A stretch of 64,000 nucleotides of DNA, from the NCBI GenBank assembly GCA_038252255.1, contig JBBSAM010000011.1, forward strand, positions 1 through 64,000, in the 5' to 3' direction. The position numbers were made by a program, and so were the translations under genes. The DNA is from Chersky-806 sp038252255 (lineage in GTDB: Bacteria; Actinomycetota; Acidimicrobiia; IMCC26256; JAENVU01). Shown piece by piece: positions 43,735 through 52,755 of the stretch. Position 1 is the first letter of the stretch. The number at the start of each line of letters is the position of its first letter. The notes beneath the pieces are model-generated. The model did no database searches. It was not told the DNA's origin and saw nothing but the letters and a program-made list of their open reading frames with translations.

Positions 43735-45030
43735 ATGACCGAAGATGTCGTACGGGTCGGACTGCTCGGGTGCGGGCATGTCGGTTCGGCGTTGGTGCGC
43801 CTCATCACCGAGAACGGTGACGCGATCGAATCGCGCACCGGTGTACGGCTCGAGGTGGTGAAGGTCGCGGTGCGGAACTTGTCGCGCGAGCGTGATGTCG
43901 CCCTGCCCGCCAGCGTGTTCACGAACGACAGCGGTTCGGTGGTCGGCGACCCGGACGTCGACGTGGTGGTCGAGGTCATCGGTGGGATCGAACCTGCCCG
44001 GGAGCTGATCGTCGAGGCGCTCAAGACCGGCAAGCCGGTCGTGACGGCGAACAAGGAGCTGCTCGCGAACGTCGGCAAGGAGCTGTTCGAGGCGGCGGAG
44101 AGCGCCGGCGTCGATCTGCTCTTCGAGGCTTCCGTCGCCGGTGGTGTCCCCTTGATCCGCCCGCTGCGGGAGTCACTGGCCGGTGACCGGATCCACCGGG
44201 TCATGGGGATCGTGAACGGCACCACCAACTACATCCTCACCCGGATGTCCGAGTCCGGCGCGTCGTTCACGGACGCGCTGGCCGAGGCGCAGAGCCTCGG
44301 GTACGCCGAACGTGACCCAACGGCCGACGTCGAAGGATTCGACGCTGCGGCGAAGGCCGCGATCATCGCGACGATCGCGTTCGGTGCGCGCGTCGTTGCC
44401 GGCGATGTGTACCGCGAAGGCATCAGCGAGCTCACGGACGCCGACATCGCGTCGGCGCGGGACCTCGGGTACACGGTGAAGCTCCTCGCCATCGCGGAGG
44501 AAGATCCGACCGGCGTCGCGGTGCGCGTGCACCCGACGATGCTCCCGGTCCACCACCCGCTGGCCTCGGTGCGCGAGTCCTTCAACGCCGTCTTCATCGA
44601 AGCCGAGGCCGTCGGGGAGCTCATGTTCTACGGCCGGGGCGCGGGTGGCGAGCCGACCGCGAGCGCGGTGCTCGGCGATCTCATCGACGCGGCCAAGAAC
44701 CTCGTGAGCGGGGGGCGCGGCGCAACGATCGGCGCGCTCGTCCGGAAGCCCATCCGGCCCATCGACGAGGTCGAGACGCAGTTCTACCTGCAGCTGGAGG
44801 TCGCCGATCAGCCCGGCGTGCTGGCGGAGATCGCGCGGCAGTTCGGCCAGCACTCCGTGTCGATCAAGTCCATGCAGCAGGTCGGGATCGGCGCCGATGC
44901 CCGGCTCATCTTCATCACCCACCGGGCCCGGGAAGCAGACCTCCGGGCCACGGTCCACGCACTCCGCGACGTCGGCGCAGTCCACCGCGTCGGCTCGGTG
45001 CTCCGGGTCATGGGCGACGAACCCGCATGA
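43735..45030 (+). CDS. hom: Homoserine dehydrogenase
   Basis: This 431-residue enzyme reduces aspartate semialdehyde to homoserine. It has the cofactor loop VGLLGCGHVGSALV at the N-terminus, VVTANKELLANVG (Lys), GGVPLIRPLRESLAGDRI, GIVNGTTNYILTRM and a C-terminal ACT domain (about 350-428, ADQPGVLAEIARQF) for threonine feedback. AGGGGA at 43721-43726 fits ATG 43735 better than ATG 43726. A 64-bp gap separates it from lysA. It feeds thrC downstream. Confidence 0.95.
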   Translation: MTEDVVRVGLLGCGHVGSALVRLITENGDAIESRTGVRLEVVKVAVRNLSRERDVALPASVFTNDSGSVVGDPDVDVVVEVIGGIEPARELIVEALKTGKPVVTANKELLANVGKELFEAAESAGVDLLFEASVAGGVPLIRPLRESLAGDRIHRVMGIVNGTTNYILTRMSESGASFTDALAEAQSLGYAERDPTADVEGFDAAAKAAIIATIAFGARVVAGDVYREGISELTDADIASARDLGYTVKLLAIAEEDPTGVAVRVHPTMLPVHHPLASVRESFNAVFIEAEAVGELMFYGRGAGGEPTASAVLGDLIDAAKNLVSGGRGATIGALVRKPIRPIDEVETQFYLQLEVADQPGVLAEIARQFGQHSVSIKSMQQVGIGADARLIFITHRAREADLRATVHALRDVGAVHRVGSVLRVMGDEPA

Positions 45031-45091
45031 GTGCAGCGGAGGAACGACGCGCGGTGGGCCGATCGACAAGCGGAACGTGGCCCGAGCGGCC

Positions 45092-45106
45092 CGGCCCGCA
45101 GGGCCG
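45092..45106 (+). promoter_or_regulatory. Hairpin CGGCCC-GCA-GGGCCG before thrC
   Basis: A perfect 6-bp stem with a 3-nt loop ends 12 nt before the thrC ATG, in the 88-bp gap after hom. It could limit ribosome access or mark a processing site. There is no visible leader peptide rich in Thr codons. Confidence 0.4.
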
Positions 45107-45118
45107 AGAGCGGGAAAC

Positions 45119-46198
45119 ATGAGTCCGAGCATTCGAGGGCTGCCCACGCCGTGGCCGGGGTTGATCAACGCGTACCGGGAGCATCTCCCGGTCACCGACG
45201 CGACACCCGTCGTCACACTGCTCGAGGGTGCCACGCCGCTGCTCCACGCGGACCGGCTCTCCGACGAGCTCGACCTCGACGTCTACCTGAAGATCGAAGG
45301 CGCCAACCCCACCGGCTCCTTCAAGGACCGCGGCATGACCATGGCGATCTCGAAGGCCGTCGAGGCCGGGGTGAAGGTCGTGGTCTGCGCGTCGACGGGG
45401 AACACGTCAGCGTCGGCCGCGGCGTACGCGGCGCGCGCCGGTCTCACGTGTGGTGTCGTCATCCCGCAAGGGCAGATCGCGCTCGGCAAGCTCGCTCAAG
45501 CGCTCATCCACGGCGCGCGCGTCGTACCCGTGACCGGCAATTTCGACGAAGCACTCGACATCGTGCGCGAGCTGGACCGGTTCGGCGAGGTCACCGTCGT
45601 GAACTCGATCAATCCGCACCGGATCGAGGGGCAGAAGACCGCGTCGTTCGAGATCGTCGACGTCCTCGGCGACGCGCCCGACGTGCACTGCATCCCGGTG
45701 GGCAACGCCGGCAACATCACCGCCTACTGGCGCGGGTACATCGAGTACGAGCGGTTGGAGCGGTCGAGCAAGAGCCCGCGGATGCTCGGCTGGCAGGCCC
45801 AGGGAGCGGCGCCCCTCGTTCTCGGCGAGCCCGTGCTGCACCCCGAGACGATCGCCACCGCGATCCGCATCGGCAATCCGGCCAGCTGGGCCGGGGCCAT
45901 TGCCGCGCGGGACGAGTCGGGTGGCGCCATCGACTGGGTGACCGACGCGGAGATCCTCTCGGCGTACCGCCACCTCGCCACGACGGAAGGGGTCTTCGTG
46001 GAGCCGGCCTCGGCCGCGTCGGTCGCCGGTCTGCGCAAAGCGGTCGATCACGGGCTCGTCGCCGCCGGCGAGCGGGTCGTGTGCACCGTCACCGGGCACG
46101 GCCTCAAGGATCCGCAGCGCGCGATCGACGAGGTCCAGCTCGGGGAGCCGGTGGTCGCGACGCTCGACGCGGTTGCCGCGGAGCTCGGCCTGCACTAA
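45119..46198 (+). CDS. thrC: Threonine synthase
   Basis: This 359-residue PLP enzyme turns O-phosphohomoserine into threonine. The N-terminus WPGLINAYREHLPV, the PLP lysine in GANPTGSFKDRGMTMAI (about 50-66), CASTGNTSASAAAYAARAG and the phosphate-binding HCIPVGNAGNIT are typical of the short actinobacterial enzymes. ATG 45119 fits family length. Its substrate must come from a homoserine kinase, but no GHMP-type thrB follows. An iPGM-family gene stands in the thrB position 2.1 kb downstream. Confidence 0.94.
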   Translation: MSPSIRGLPTPWPGLINAYREHLPVTDATPVVTLLEGATPLLHADRLSDELDLDVYLKIEGANPTGSFKDRGMTMAISKAVEAGVKVVVCASTGNTSASAAAYAARAGLTCGVVIPQGQIALGKLAQALIHGARVVPVTGNFDEALDIVRELDRFGEVTVVNSINPHRIEGQKTASFEIVDVLGDAPDVHCIPVGNAGNITAYWRGYIEYERLERSSKSPRMLGWQAQGAAPLVLGEPVLHPETIATAIRIGNPASWAGAIAARDESGGAIDWVTDAEILSAYRHLATTEGVFVEPASAASVAGLRKAVDHGLVAAGERVVCTVTGHGLKDPQRAIDEVQLGEPVVATLDAVAAELGLH

Positions 46199-46227
46199 CA
46201 CTGCGCGACGTCCCCAGGGAGGTTGCC

Positions 46228-47022
46228 ATGAGCTCCACCAACCGTCGTGTCGCGCTCGTCACCGGTGCTTCGTCGGGAATCGGGCGCGCGTTCGCGCTCG
46301 CGCTCGCCGACCGTGGTCATGACCTCGTGCTCGTTGCGCGCGACACCGCCCGGCTCGAAGCGCTCGCCAAGGAGCTCCAGGACGCGTACGGCGCGAGTGC
46401 GGAGGTCCTGACCGCGGATCTTTCCGATCCCGCCGCACTCGCGACCGTCGAAGCACGGGTCTCCGACGCAGCGCGCCCGATCGATCTGCTCGTGAACAAC
46501 GCGGGCTTCGGGACCTCCGGCCGGTTCGCGGCGCTGCCCGTCGACCGTGAGGAGCAGGAGATCCAGCTCAACGTGGTCGCGCTCGTGCGCCTGACCCACG
46601 CCGCGCTCGGCCGGCAGATCGAGCGGGGAACCGGCGGTGTGATCAACGTGGCGTCGATTGCCGGTTATCAGCCCACGCCCGGCAACGCGACCTACGGCGC
46701 GACGAAGGCGTTCGTCAGCAGCTTCTCCCAAGCGGTGCACGAGGAGCTGAAGGGGACCGGGGTCCGGTGCATGGTGCTGTCACCGGGGTTCACCCGCACC
46801 GAGTTCCAGGTGCGGGCGGGGTTCGACTCGAGTGAGGTGCCGTCCTTCCTCTGGCAGGACGCGGCCACCGTCGCCCAGCACGCACTCCGGGCGTATGACA
46901 AGGGCCGGGCAGTGTGCGTGCCGGGCCCGCTGAACACCGCGACCGCCGCATTCGCCGCGGTGACTCCGCACGCGATCACCCGGAGGGTTGCCGGTGTCGT
47001 GGTGAGTCGCAGCGAGAAGTAG
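46228..47022 (+). CDS. Short-chain dehydrogenase/reductase
   Basis: This 264-residue SDR has ALVTGASSGIGRAFALALADRG (residues 9-30), LLVNNAGFGTSG and the catalytic Ser and Tyr/Lys in NVASIAGY and YGATKAF. It resembles the DltE/YqjQ-like SDRs that act on lipid or ketone substrates, but the substrate is unknown. AGGGAGG stands 5 nt before ATG 46228. It follows thrC by 29 bp on the same strand and breaks the usual thrC-thrB order. Confidence 0.85.
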   Translation: MSSTNRRVALVTGASSGIGRAFALALADRGHDLVLVARDTARLEALAKELQDAYGASAEVLTADLSDPAALATVEARVSDAARPIDLLVNNAGFGTSGRFAALPVDREEQEIQLNVVALVRLTHAALGRQIERGTGGVINVASIAGYQPTPGNATYGATKAFVSSFSQAVHEELKGTGVRCMVLSPGFTRTEFQVRAGFDSSEVPSFLWQDAATVAQHALRAYDKGRAVCVPGPLNTATAAFAAVTPHAITRRVAGVVVSRSEK

Positions 47023-47037
47023 GCGAAGGGAGCGAGC

Positions 47038-48285
47038 TCAGGCGGGGTCGACGCGGTAGACGTTGCCATCGTCCGAGAGGACGTACAGCTCGCCGTCGGC
47101 GTCCTGGCCGAAGCTGGTGATGGAAGGCGAGCGGACCGGCAGGATGCGGTCCTGGACGGCCTTCCCGCCGGACGCGACGAGGGTTCGGAGCTCACCGGCG
47201 CAGTAGTCCGCGAAGAGGTAGACGCCCCGCATCGCCGGGATGGCCGAGCCGCGGTACACGTAGCCGCCGGTCACCGAGCAGTTGCCGTCGACGTGCTGGT
47301 AATCGAAGATCGGCGGTACCGCGCCGGTCGCCTGGCCGGCCCGGTAGGGGTGGGTGCCTTCCCACACGTTCCATCCGAAGTTGACGCCCTTGCCGCCGCC
47401 GGCCGACTGCGCCTGCAGGTCGATCTCCTCCCAGGTGTCCTGGCCGACGTCGCCGATCCACAGGTCGCGGGTCTGCTGGTCCCACGAGAAGCGCCACGGG
47501 TTGCGGAGCCCGTACGACCAGATCTCGGGACGTGCGCCCGGCGTGTTCACGAACGGGTTGTCCGGCGGGATCGTGTACGACTTCCCGTTGCTCGGCGCGG
47601 GGTTGATGCGCAGGATCTTGCCGAGCACGGTCCCGAGCGACTGGCCGTTGCCGCCGGCGACGTGGCCGGGGCCCTGGTCACCGGCGAGCCCGCCGTCCCC
47701 CAGGCCGAGGTACAGCAACCCGTCCGGCCCGAACGCGAGCTCCCCGCCGTTGTGGTTGGACTGGGGCTGCGCTTGGGCGAACACCTCGCGCCGCGATCCC
47801 TTGTTCACCGCGCCACTCGCGTCGAGCGTGTACTCGTCGACCCGGGTGTCGCCGTTGACGTTCGAGTAGTGGACGTACATCTTCGAGCCGTCGGGTGAGA
47901 ACGCGAGGCCCAGGAAGCCCTGCTCGTTCCCGGAGCTGTCGACCATCGAGCTGATGTCGAGGAACGGTGTGGAGTCGAGCTTCCCGTTGCGTACCGTGCG
48001 CACCCGCCCGGCCTTCTCGACGACGTAGAGCGTCTTGTCGCCGGGCCGGATCGTGAGAACGGTCGGGCGCTGCAGGCGCGCGATGGGCGTGAGCTTGACG
48101 TTGACGGCATTGACGTCGGGGAGCTTCGCGGTCGCCGTGCCCGGCTTCGTCGACGTCGACCCACTCGGGCGCGTGGTGGTCGAGCGGCGCGGGCTGCTCG
48201 AATCGTCGCTCCCCGAGCACCCGGCGACCGTGAGGCCCGTGATCACGAGAAGGACGGCGAGCGAGGGCGCGAGGCGGATGCGCAT
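47038..48285 (-). CDS. Lipoprotein PQQ-type sugar dehydrogenase
   Basis: This 415-residue lipoprotein has a signal peptide with lipobox LTVAGC (Cys near residue 23), a Ser/Thr-rich linker, then a six-bladed propeller of the soluble glucose/sorbosone dehydrogenase family. Motifs include LAFSPDGSKMYVHYSN, GELAFGPDGLLYLGLGDGG, WSYGLRNPWRFSWD and LWIGDVGQDTWEEIDL. These enzymes oxidise aldoses with PQQ outside the membrane. No PQQ synthesis genes are in the window. I chose ATG 48285, since TACGGT ends 7 nt upstream; GTG 48294 is possible. It is inserted in antisense orientation within the threonine cluster. Confidence 0.87.
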   Translation of the reverse strand: MRIRLAPSLAVLLVITGLTVAGCSGSDDSSSPRRSTTTRPSGSTSTKPGTATAKLPDVNAVNVKLTPIARLQRPTVLTIRPGDKTLYVVEKAGRVRTVRNGKLDSTPFLDISSMVDSSGNEQGFLGLAFSPDGSKMYVHYSNVNGDTRVDEYTLDASGAVNKGSRREVFAQAQPQSNHNGGELAFGPDGLLYLGLGDGGLAGDQGPGHVAGGNGQSLGTVLGKILRINPAPSNGKSYTIPPDNPFVNTPGARPEIWSYGLRNPWRFSWDQQTRDLWIGDVGQDTWEEIDLQAQSAGGGKGVNFGWNVWEGTHPYRAGQATGAVPPIFDYQHVDGNCSVTGGYVYRGSAIPAMRGVYLFADYCAGELRTLVASGGKAVQDRILPVRSPSITSFGQDADGELYVLSDDGNVYRVDPA

Positions 48286-48341
48286 TCCGGGCACCGTATC
48301 GAGCCCGGGGACTCACCGCGCGGTCGCGTACGCTGAGGCGC

Positions 48342-49517
48342 GTGAAGTATGTGGTGCTCGTTCCCGACGGTTGTGCCGACGAACCGGTGGAGGAGCTGGA
48401 GGGACGAACCCCGCTCCAAGCCGCGGCGATGCCGTACCTCCAGGCGCTCGCCGAGCGCAGCGAGGTCGGCAGCGCGACCGTCATCCCGGCGGGACTGCCG
48501 CCGGGCAGCGACGTGGGCAACCTCGCGATCCTCGGTTACGACCCGCTGGAGTTCCACACGGGTCGGGCTCCGATCGAGGCGGCCGCGATGGGCGTGGAGC
48601 TCGGGCCCGACGAGGTCGCGTACCGCTGCAACCTCGTGACGGTGGGTGCGGACGGCACGATGGTCGACTTCGCGGCAGGTCACCTGTCGAGCGAGCAGAG
48701 CCACCCGATCGTCGAGGCGCTCGACGCCGAGCTGGGGGGAGGGCGCGAAGGCGTGCGCTTCCACGCCGGCGTCGAGTACCGCCACCTGGTCGTGGTGCCG
48801 CGTGACTGGGCGGACGCCGAGTGCGTGCCGCCGCACGACCTCACGGGAAGGCCGGCGATCTGGCCGACCGGCGCAGCGGCCGCGAAGCTCACTGCGCTCA
48901 TGGAAGCCTCGCGTCCGATCGTGACCGATGCCGCGGCGCGGGTCGGATCGATCGCTACCCAGGTTTGGCTCTGGGGTCAGGGAGTTCGCCCAACGCTGCC
49001 GCGCTTTGTCGACCGCTTCGGTGTCGAAGGCCGGTTGACGTCCGCGGTGGATCTCGTGCGCGGTCTCGGTGTGCTCGCTGCGATCGAAGTGCTCGACGTG
49101 CCGGGCGCGACCGCCGGGTTCGACAACGACTACGTCGCGCAGCGCGAGGCATGTCTCGACTCGCTCGCTGATCGCGACTTCTTCCTTCTGCACGTCGAAG
49201 CGACCGACGAAGCGGGACACCAGCAGAACGTCGAGGAGAAGGTCGCGGCTCTGGAAGCCTGGGACCGCGACATCATCGGCCCGTTGCTCGAAGCCCTGCC
49301 CGACCTCGGCCCGCATCGAGTCCTGCTGCTTCCCGACCACGCGACACCGCTGCGGCTCGGCACCCACACGTCGGATCCGGTGCCCTACCTCCTGCACGAC
49401 TCGAGCGTGCCGGTGGAGGGACGTCCCTACACCGAGCACGCGATCGCCGGGCTGCAGCCGGTACCCGCGCACGGCCTCATGGCCAGGATGACCGCGGGGG
49501 CTCGGGCGATCGCCTAG
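48342..49517 (+). CDS. iPGM-family proposed homoserine kinase
   Basis: This 391-residue protein is of the archaeal-type cofactor-independent phosphoglycerate mutase group in the alkaline phosphatase superfamily. Metal and catalytic motifs are VPDGCADEPVEEL, GSDVGNLAILGYDP (nucleophile Ser), VEATDEAGHQQN and LLPDHATPLRLGTHTSDPVP. A subfamily of these proteins (TIGR02535, as I recall) is named 'proposed homoserine kinase' because it sits with hom and thrC in genomes without thrB. Here it lies between thrC and rho, exactly where actinobacterial thrB is found. TACGCT ends 7 nt before GTG 48342. Phosphoglycerate mutase activity is the alternative. Confidence 0.85.
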   Translation: MKYVVLVPDGCADEPVEELEGRTPLQAAAMPYLQALAERSEVGSATVIPAGLPPGSDVGNLAILGYDPLEFHTGRAPIEAAAMGVELGPDEVAYRCNLVTVGADGTMVDFAAGHLSSEQSHPIVEALDAELGGGREGVRFHAGVEYRHLVVVPRDWADAECVPPHDLTGRPAIWPTGAAAAKLTALMEASRPIVTDAAARVGSIATQVWLWGQGVRPTLPRFVDRFGVEGRLTSAVDLVRGLGVLAAIEVLDVPGATAGFDNDYVAQREACLDSLADRDFFLLHVEATDEAGHQQNVEEKVAALEAWDRDIIGPLLEALPDLGPHRVLLLPDHATPLRLGTHTSDPVPYLLHDSSVPVEGRPYTEHAIAGLQPVPAHGLMARMTAGARAIA

Positions 49518-49721
49518 GATGGCGATCGGTCCGCACCGCCAGACGGCGGGGGCGAACCCCGACCCCTCCCAGGGGGGTCCCACCCGAATCCGGAGAGAGG
49601 CTCTGCGATCCCGGGTGCCGTTCGCAATCGCGTGCAGCTCTTCGCCGCATGCATCGTCCGACCGGGCTCCCGGCTGGCGGCTTCGACGCCGATCGGCCCG
49701 GTCGATTCCAAGGAGCAACTG
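49515..49721 (+). promoter_or_regulatory. rho promoter and structured 5' leader
   Basis: TAGGAT (49515-49520), overlapping the stop of the preceding gene, could be a -10 element, giving a leader of about 195 nt. Its first part holds adjoining hairpins: CCGCC-AGAC-GGCGG, then GGGG...CCCC around GCGAA, then CCCCT-CCC-AGGGG. The first two share a G run, so alternative folds are possible. AAGGAG at 49710-49715 is the ribosome site. Rho often controls its own leader. Confidence 0.5.
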
Positions 49722-51467
49722 ATGGCCTCCGAGCAGCAACTCGAACGGTCGATGCTCGACGGCAAGGATCGCGAGGAGCTCCACGCGATCGCCGGAGCAA
49801 TGGGCGTCAAGGGCATCACCCGGCTGCGCAAGGCGGACCTCGTCGACGCGATCCTCGCGGCCGCCGCCGGCCGGGCCGGAGGAAACGGCTCGGGCGGTGG
49901 GGCGACGAAGACCGGCGCGACGAAGAAGGAGACGAACGGGGCCACGGCGGCCAAGCCGAAGCGTGCCGTCCGGTCCAAGAAGGCGTCGGAGCTGGCCGCC
50001 GGCGACTCGAGCCTCGCCGCGCTCGCTGCCGAGGAAGACGCGTTGGCGGCCGACAGCGCCACGCCGGAAGTCGCGCCCCGACCGGTGCAACGCAGCGCGG
50101 AGGCGCCAGCGGCTACGGACGCCGCGCAAGCCAAGACCGACAGTGGAGGCGGCAACGCACCCGAGCCGCGCATCGATGCCGACGACGAGCGCGCGTCGTA
50201 CGGCGAAGGTAACCGCACCGGTTCGCGCCGCCGTCGTCGCCGCGGTCGCGACCGTGGTGACCGCCCCGCCGGCGAGCGTCAGCCCGAAGGCGGCGGCGAG
50301 CCACGCGAACGCGAGTTCACCGGAGAGCCGATCGACATCGAAGGACTGCTCGACCTGCGCGACGAGGGGTACGGCTTCCTGCGCACGACCGGCTACCTGC
50401 CGGGTCGCGACGACGTGTACGTGTCCGCATCGCAGGTTCGCCGCTTCGCGCTACGCAAGGGCGACTACGTCAAGGGTGCGACGCGCCCACCGGCGAGCAA
50501 CGAGAAGTACCCCGCGTTGCTCAGGGTCGACGAGATCAACGGGCTGAACCCGGACGACGCGCGCACCCGCCCCCGCTTCGAGGACCTGACGCCGCTGTTC
50601 CCGGACGAGCGGCTGCGCCTCGAGCTCCTCGACGAGCCGGGCCTGCTCACCGGGCGGATCGTCGAGCTGCTCTCGCCGATCGGCAAAGGCCAGCGCGGGC
50701 TCATCGTCTCGCCGCCCAAGGCGGGCAAGACCACGATCCTCAAGCAGATCGTCTACGCGATCGAGCGCAACAACCCCGAGGTGCACCTCATGGTGCTGCT
50801 CGTGGACGAGCGACCCGAAGAGGTCACCGACATGCGGCGCCACGTGCTCAAGGGCGATGTGGTCGCGAGCACCTTCGACCGCCCGGCGGACGAGCACACG
50901 CAGGTGGCCGAGCTGACCATCGAGCGGGCGAAGCGCCTCGTCGAGCTGGGCAAGGACGTCGTGATCGTCCTCGACGGCATCACGCGCCTCGCTCGGGCGT
51001 ACAACCTCTCCGCCCCCGCGTCCGGCCGGATCCTGTCCGGTGGCGTCGACTCCACTGCGCTGTACCCGCCGAAGAAGTTCTTCGGGGCGGCGCGCAACAT
51101 CGAGGAAGGTGGGTCGCTCACCATCGTTGCCACAGCGCTCATCGAGACGGGCAGCCGGATGGACGAGGTCATCTTCGAGGAGTTCAAGGGCACCGGCAAC
51201 ATGGAGCTGCGCCTCGATCGGCGCCTGGCCGAGCGGCGTCTCTACCCGGCGATCGACGTGAACGCGAGCTCCACCCGCCACGAGGAGCTCCTGTTCGAGC
51301 GCAACCAGCTCAATCAGGTCTGGAAGCTCCGGCGGGTGCTGAACGCCCTGGCGGCCGACGGGAACAGCGCCCCCGGCCTCGAGCTCCTCATCGACAAGCT
51401 GAAGACGACCCGCAGCAACGACGAGTTCCTCGGCGAGATCGCCAAGGCCCCCTCCCCCGGAGGCTGA
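49722..51467 (+). CDS. rho: Transcription termination factor Rho
   Basis: This 581-residue hexameric RNA helicase ends transcription at C-rich unstructured RNA. It has the N-terminal Rho_N helices (REELHAIAGAMGVKGITRLRKADLVDAIL), then a long Ala/Lys/Arg/Gly-rich insert (about 55-200) usual in actinobacteria, the cold-shock RNA-binding domain (IEGLLDLRDEGYGFLRTTGY), Walker A in PPKAGKTTIL and Walker B VIVLDGITRLARAYN. ATG 49722 has AAGGAG with a 6-nt gap; the frame is open to 49632. It belongs to the conserved rho-rpmE-DUF1385-prfA-prmC order. Confidence 0.95.
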   Translation: MASEQQLERSMLDGKDREELHAIAGAMGVKGITRLRKADLVDAILAAAAGRAGGNGSGGGATKTGATKKETNGATAAKPKRAVRSKKASELAAGDSSLAALAAEEDALAADSATPEVAPRPVQRSAEAPAATDAAQAKTDSGGGNAPEPRIDADDERASYGEGNRTGSRRRRRRGRDRGDRPAGERQPEGGGEPREREFTGEPIDIEGLLDLRDEGYGFLRTTGYLPGRDDVYVSASQVRRFALRKGDYVKGATRPPASNEKYPALLRVDEINGLNPDDARTRPRFEDLTPLFPDERLRLELLDEPGLLTGRIVELLSPIGKGQRGLIVSPPKAGKTTILKQIVYAIERNNPEVHLMVLLVDERPEEVTDMRRHVLKGDVVASTFDRPADEHTQVAELTIERAKRLVELGKDVVIVLDGITRLARAYNLSAPASGRILSGGVDSTALYPPKKFFGAARNIEEGGSLTIVATALIETGSRMDEVIFEEFKGTGNMELRLDRRLAERRLYPAIDVNASSTRHEELLFERNQLNQVWKLRRVLNALAADGNSAPGLELLIDKLKTTRSNDEFLGEIAKAPSPGG

Positions 51468-51536
51468 TCTCCCGCGCCCGGGAATCTCCGGGCCCGCTGG
51501 CTCGTTGCACACCCCACTCCGTAGACTGGATCCCTC

Positions 51537-51770
51537 ATGAAGACCGACATTCATCCCAAGTACGTCGAAGCCCGTGTGCACTGCTCCTGCGGCAACGAGT
51601 TCCTGACTCGCTCGACGGTTTCGGAGCTCCGGGTCGAGCTGTGCTCCGAGTGCCACCCCTTCTACACGGGGAAGCAGAAGCTGGTGGACACCGGTGGGCG
51701 GGTCGAGCGCTTCGAGCGCCGCTACGCCAAGTCGGCCAAGGCGACGAAGGCCGCCAAGAAGAAGGCCTAG
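51537..51770 (+). CDS. rpmE: Ribosomal protein L31 (zinc type)
   Basis: This 77-residue L31 has all four zinc ligands, Cys16 and Cys18 (HCSCGNEF) and Cys36 and Cys39 (LCSECHPFYTGKQ). It is therefore the zinc-binding form that is exchanged for a Cys-free paralogue under zinc limitation in other species. The C-terminal tail is Lys/Ala-rich. TAGACT lies 9 nt before ATG 51537. Confidence 0.95.
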   Translation: MKTDIHPKYVEARVHCSCGNEFLTRSTVSELRVELCSECHPFYTGKQKLVDTGGRVERFERRYAKSAKATKAAKKKA

Positions 51771-51790
51771 CTCCGAAGGGAAGCAGCCGC

Positions 51791-52687
51791 ATGGCGAACG
51801 AGCCGCGGTACATGGGGGGACAGGCGGTCGTCGAGGGCGTGATGATGCGCGGCGAGTCCTCGTGGGCGGTCGCGGTGCGCACGGATGACGGCGCCATCGA
51901 CGTCGAGGTGCACGACGCGCCGCGCTGGGCGGAGCGTTACAAGAACGTTCCCATCGTGCGGGGCATCACGAGCCTCGCGGAGTCACTGACGCTGGGCATG
52001 CGGGCCTTGACCTGGTCCGCCAACCGCCAGGTCCCCGAGGAGGAGCGCCTCTCGGGCAAGGCCATGGGCCTGACGATGGTGTTTGCCATGGTCCTGTTCG
52101 CCGGGATCTTCATCCTCGTGCCCGCGCTCGGCGCGCGCGGCCTGTCGAGCATCCTCGGCATCGACGGCTTCCTGTTCCACGTGCTCGAGGGAGTCCTGAT
52201 CCTCGGGATCTTCCTCGGCTATCTCGGGCTGGTCGGGCTGATGCCGGACATCCGCCGCGTGTTCATGTACCACGGCGCCGAGCACAAGGCGATCGCCGCG
52301 TACGAGAACGGGGTACCGCTCACACCCGAGTCCGCGCAGCGGTTCACCACCCAGCACGTGCGCTGCGGCACCAACTTCCTGCTCACCGTGTTGGTGTGCG
52401 CCATCGTCGTGTACTCGTTCATCGGGCGCCCGTCGATCCCGATTCTCGTCTTGTCGCGCATCATCTTGATCCCGGTGATCGCCGGGCTCGCGTACGAGGT
52501 GATCCGGTTCGCGGCCAGGCACATGGACAAGGGCTGGGTCCGCGTCGCCATGAAGCCGGGGCTCACCCTCCAGAAGATGACGACGCGTGAGCCGACGATC
52601 GATCAGCTCGAAGTGGCGATCGCGTCGCTGCGGGCCGTGATGACCCACGAGCAGCTCGTAGAAGTCGAGTCACGCGCCGCCGCCTGA
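51791..52687 (+). CDS. DUF1385 membrane protein (YqhQ-like)
   Basis: This 298-residue protein begins RYMGGQAVVEGVMMRGESSWAVAVR, the DUF1385 hallmark, and has about four helices between residues 90 and 240. A conserved MYHGAEHKAIAAYE segment with His and Glu could bind metal. Its function is unknown. It is 20 bp after rpmE and normally precedes prfA, but here it is followed by an inserted module. Confidence 0.88.
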   Translation: MANEPRYMGGQAVVEGVMMRGESSWAVAVRTDDGAIDVEVHDAPRWAERYKNVPIVRGITSLAESLTLGMRALTWSANRQVPEEERLSGKAMGLTMVFAMVLFAGIFILVPALGARGLSSILGIDGFLFHVLEGVLILGIFLGYLGLVGLMPDIRRVFMYHGAEHKAIAAYENGVPLTPESAQRFTTQHVRCGTNFLLTVLVCAIVVYSFIGRPSIPILVLSRIILIPVIAGLAYEVIRFAARHMDKGWVRVAMKPGLTLQKMTTREPTIDQLEVAIASLRAVMTHEQLVEVESRAAA

Positions 52688-52726
52688 AGCTCGGCCCGGT
52701 CCCTCGCGACGACCCTGACTCGGCCT

Positions 52727-52741
52727 GAACCGGGCGAACGT
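52727..52741. repeat. 15-bp direct repeat, left copy
   Basis: GAACCGGGCGAACGT recurs exactly at 54856-54870. A second shared word, GCTGTTACG, follows each copy (52759-52767 and 54874-54882) at different spacing. The two sites flank the sulfatase gene. Left word 2 overlaps its last codons. Confidence 0.6.
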
Positions 52742-52755
52742 CGCCTGACACGGCA

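Noticed and set aside
46228..47022. Hidden thrB between thrC and rho
   Set aside because: The gene after thrC is a plain SDR with TGxxxGIG and YxxxK; no GHMP motif (PxxxGLGSS) is seen anywhere in the cluster.
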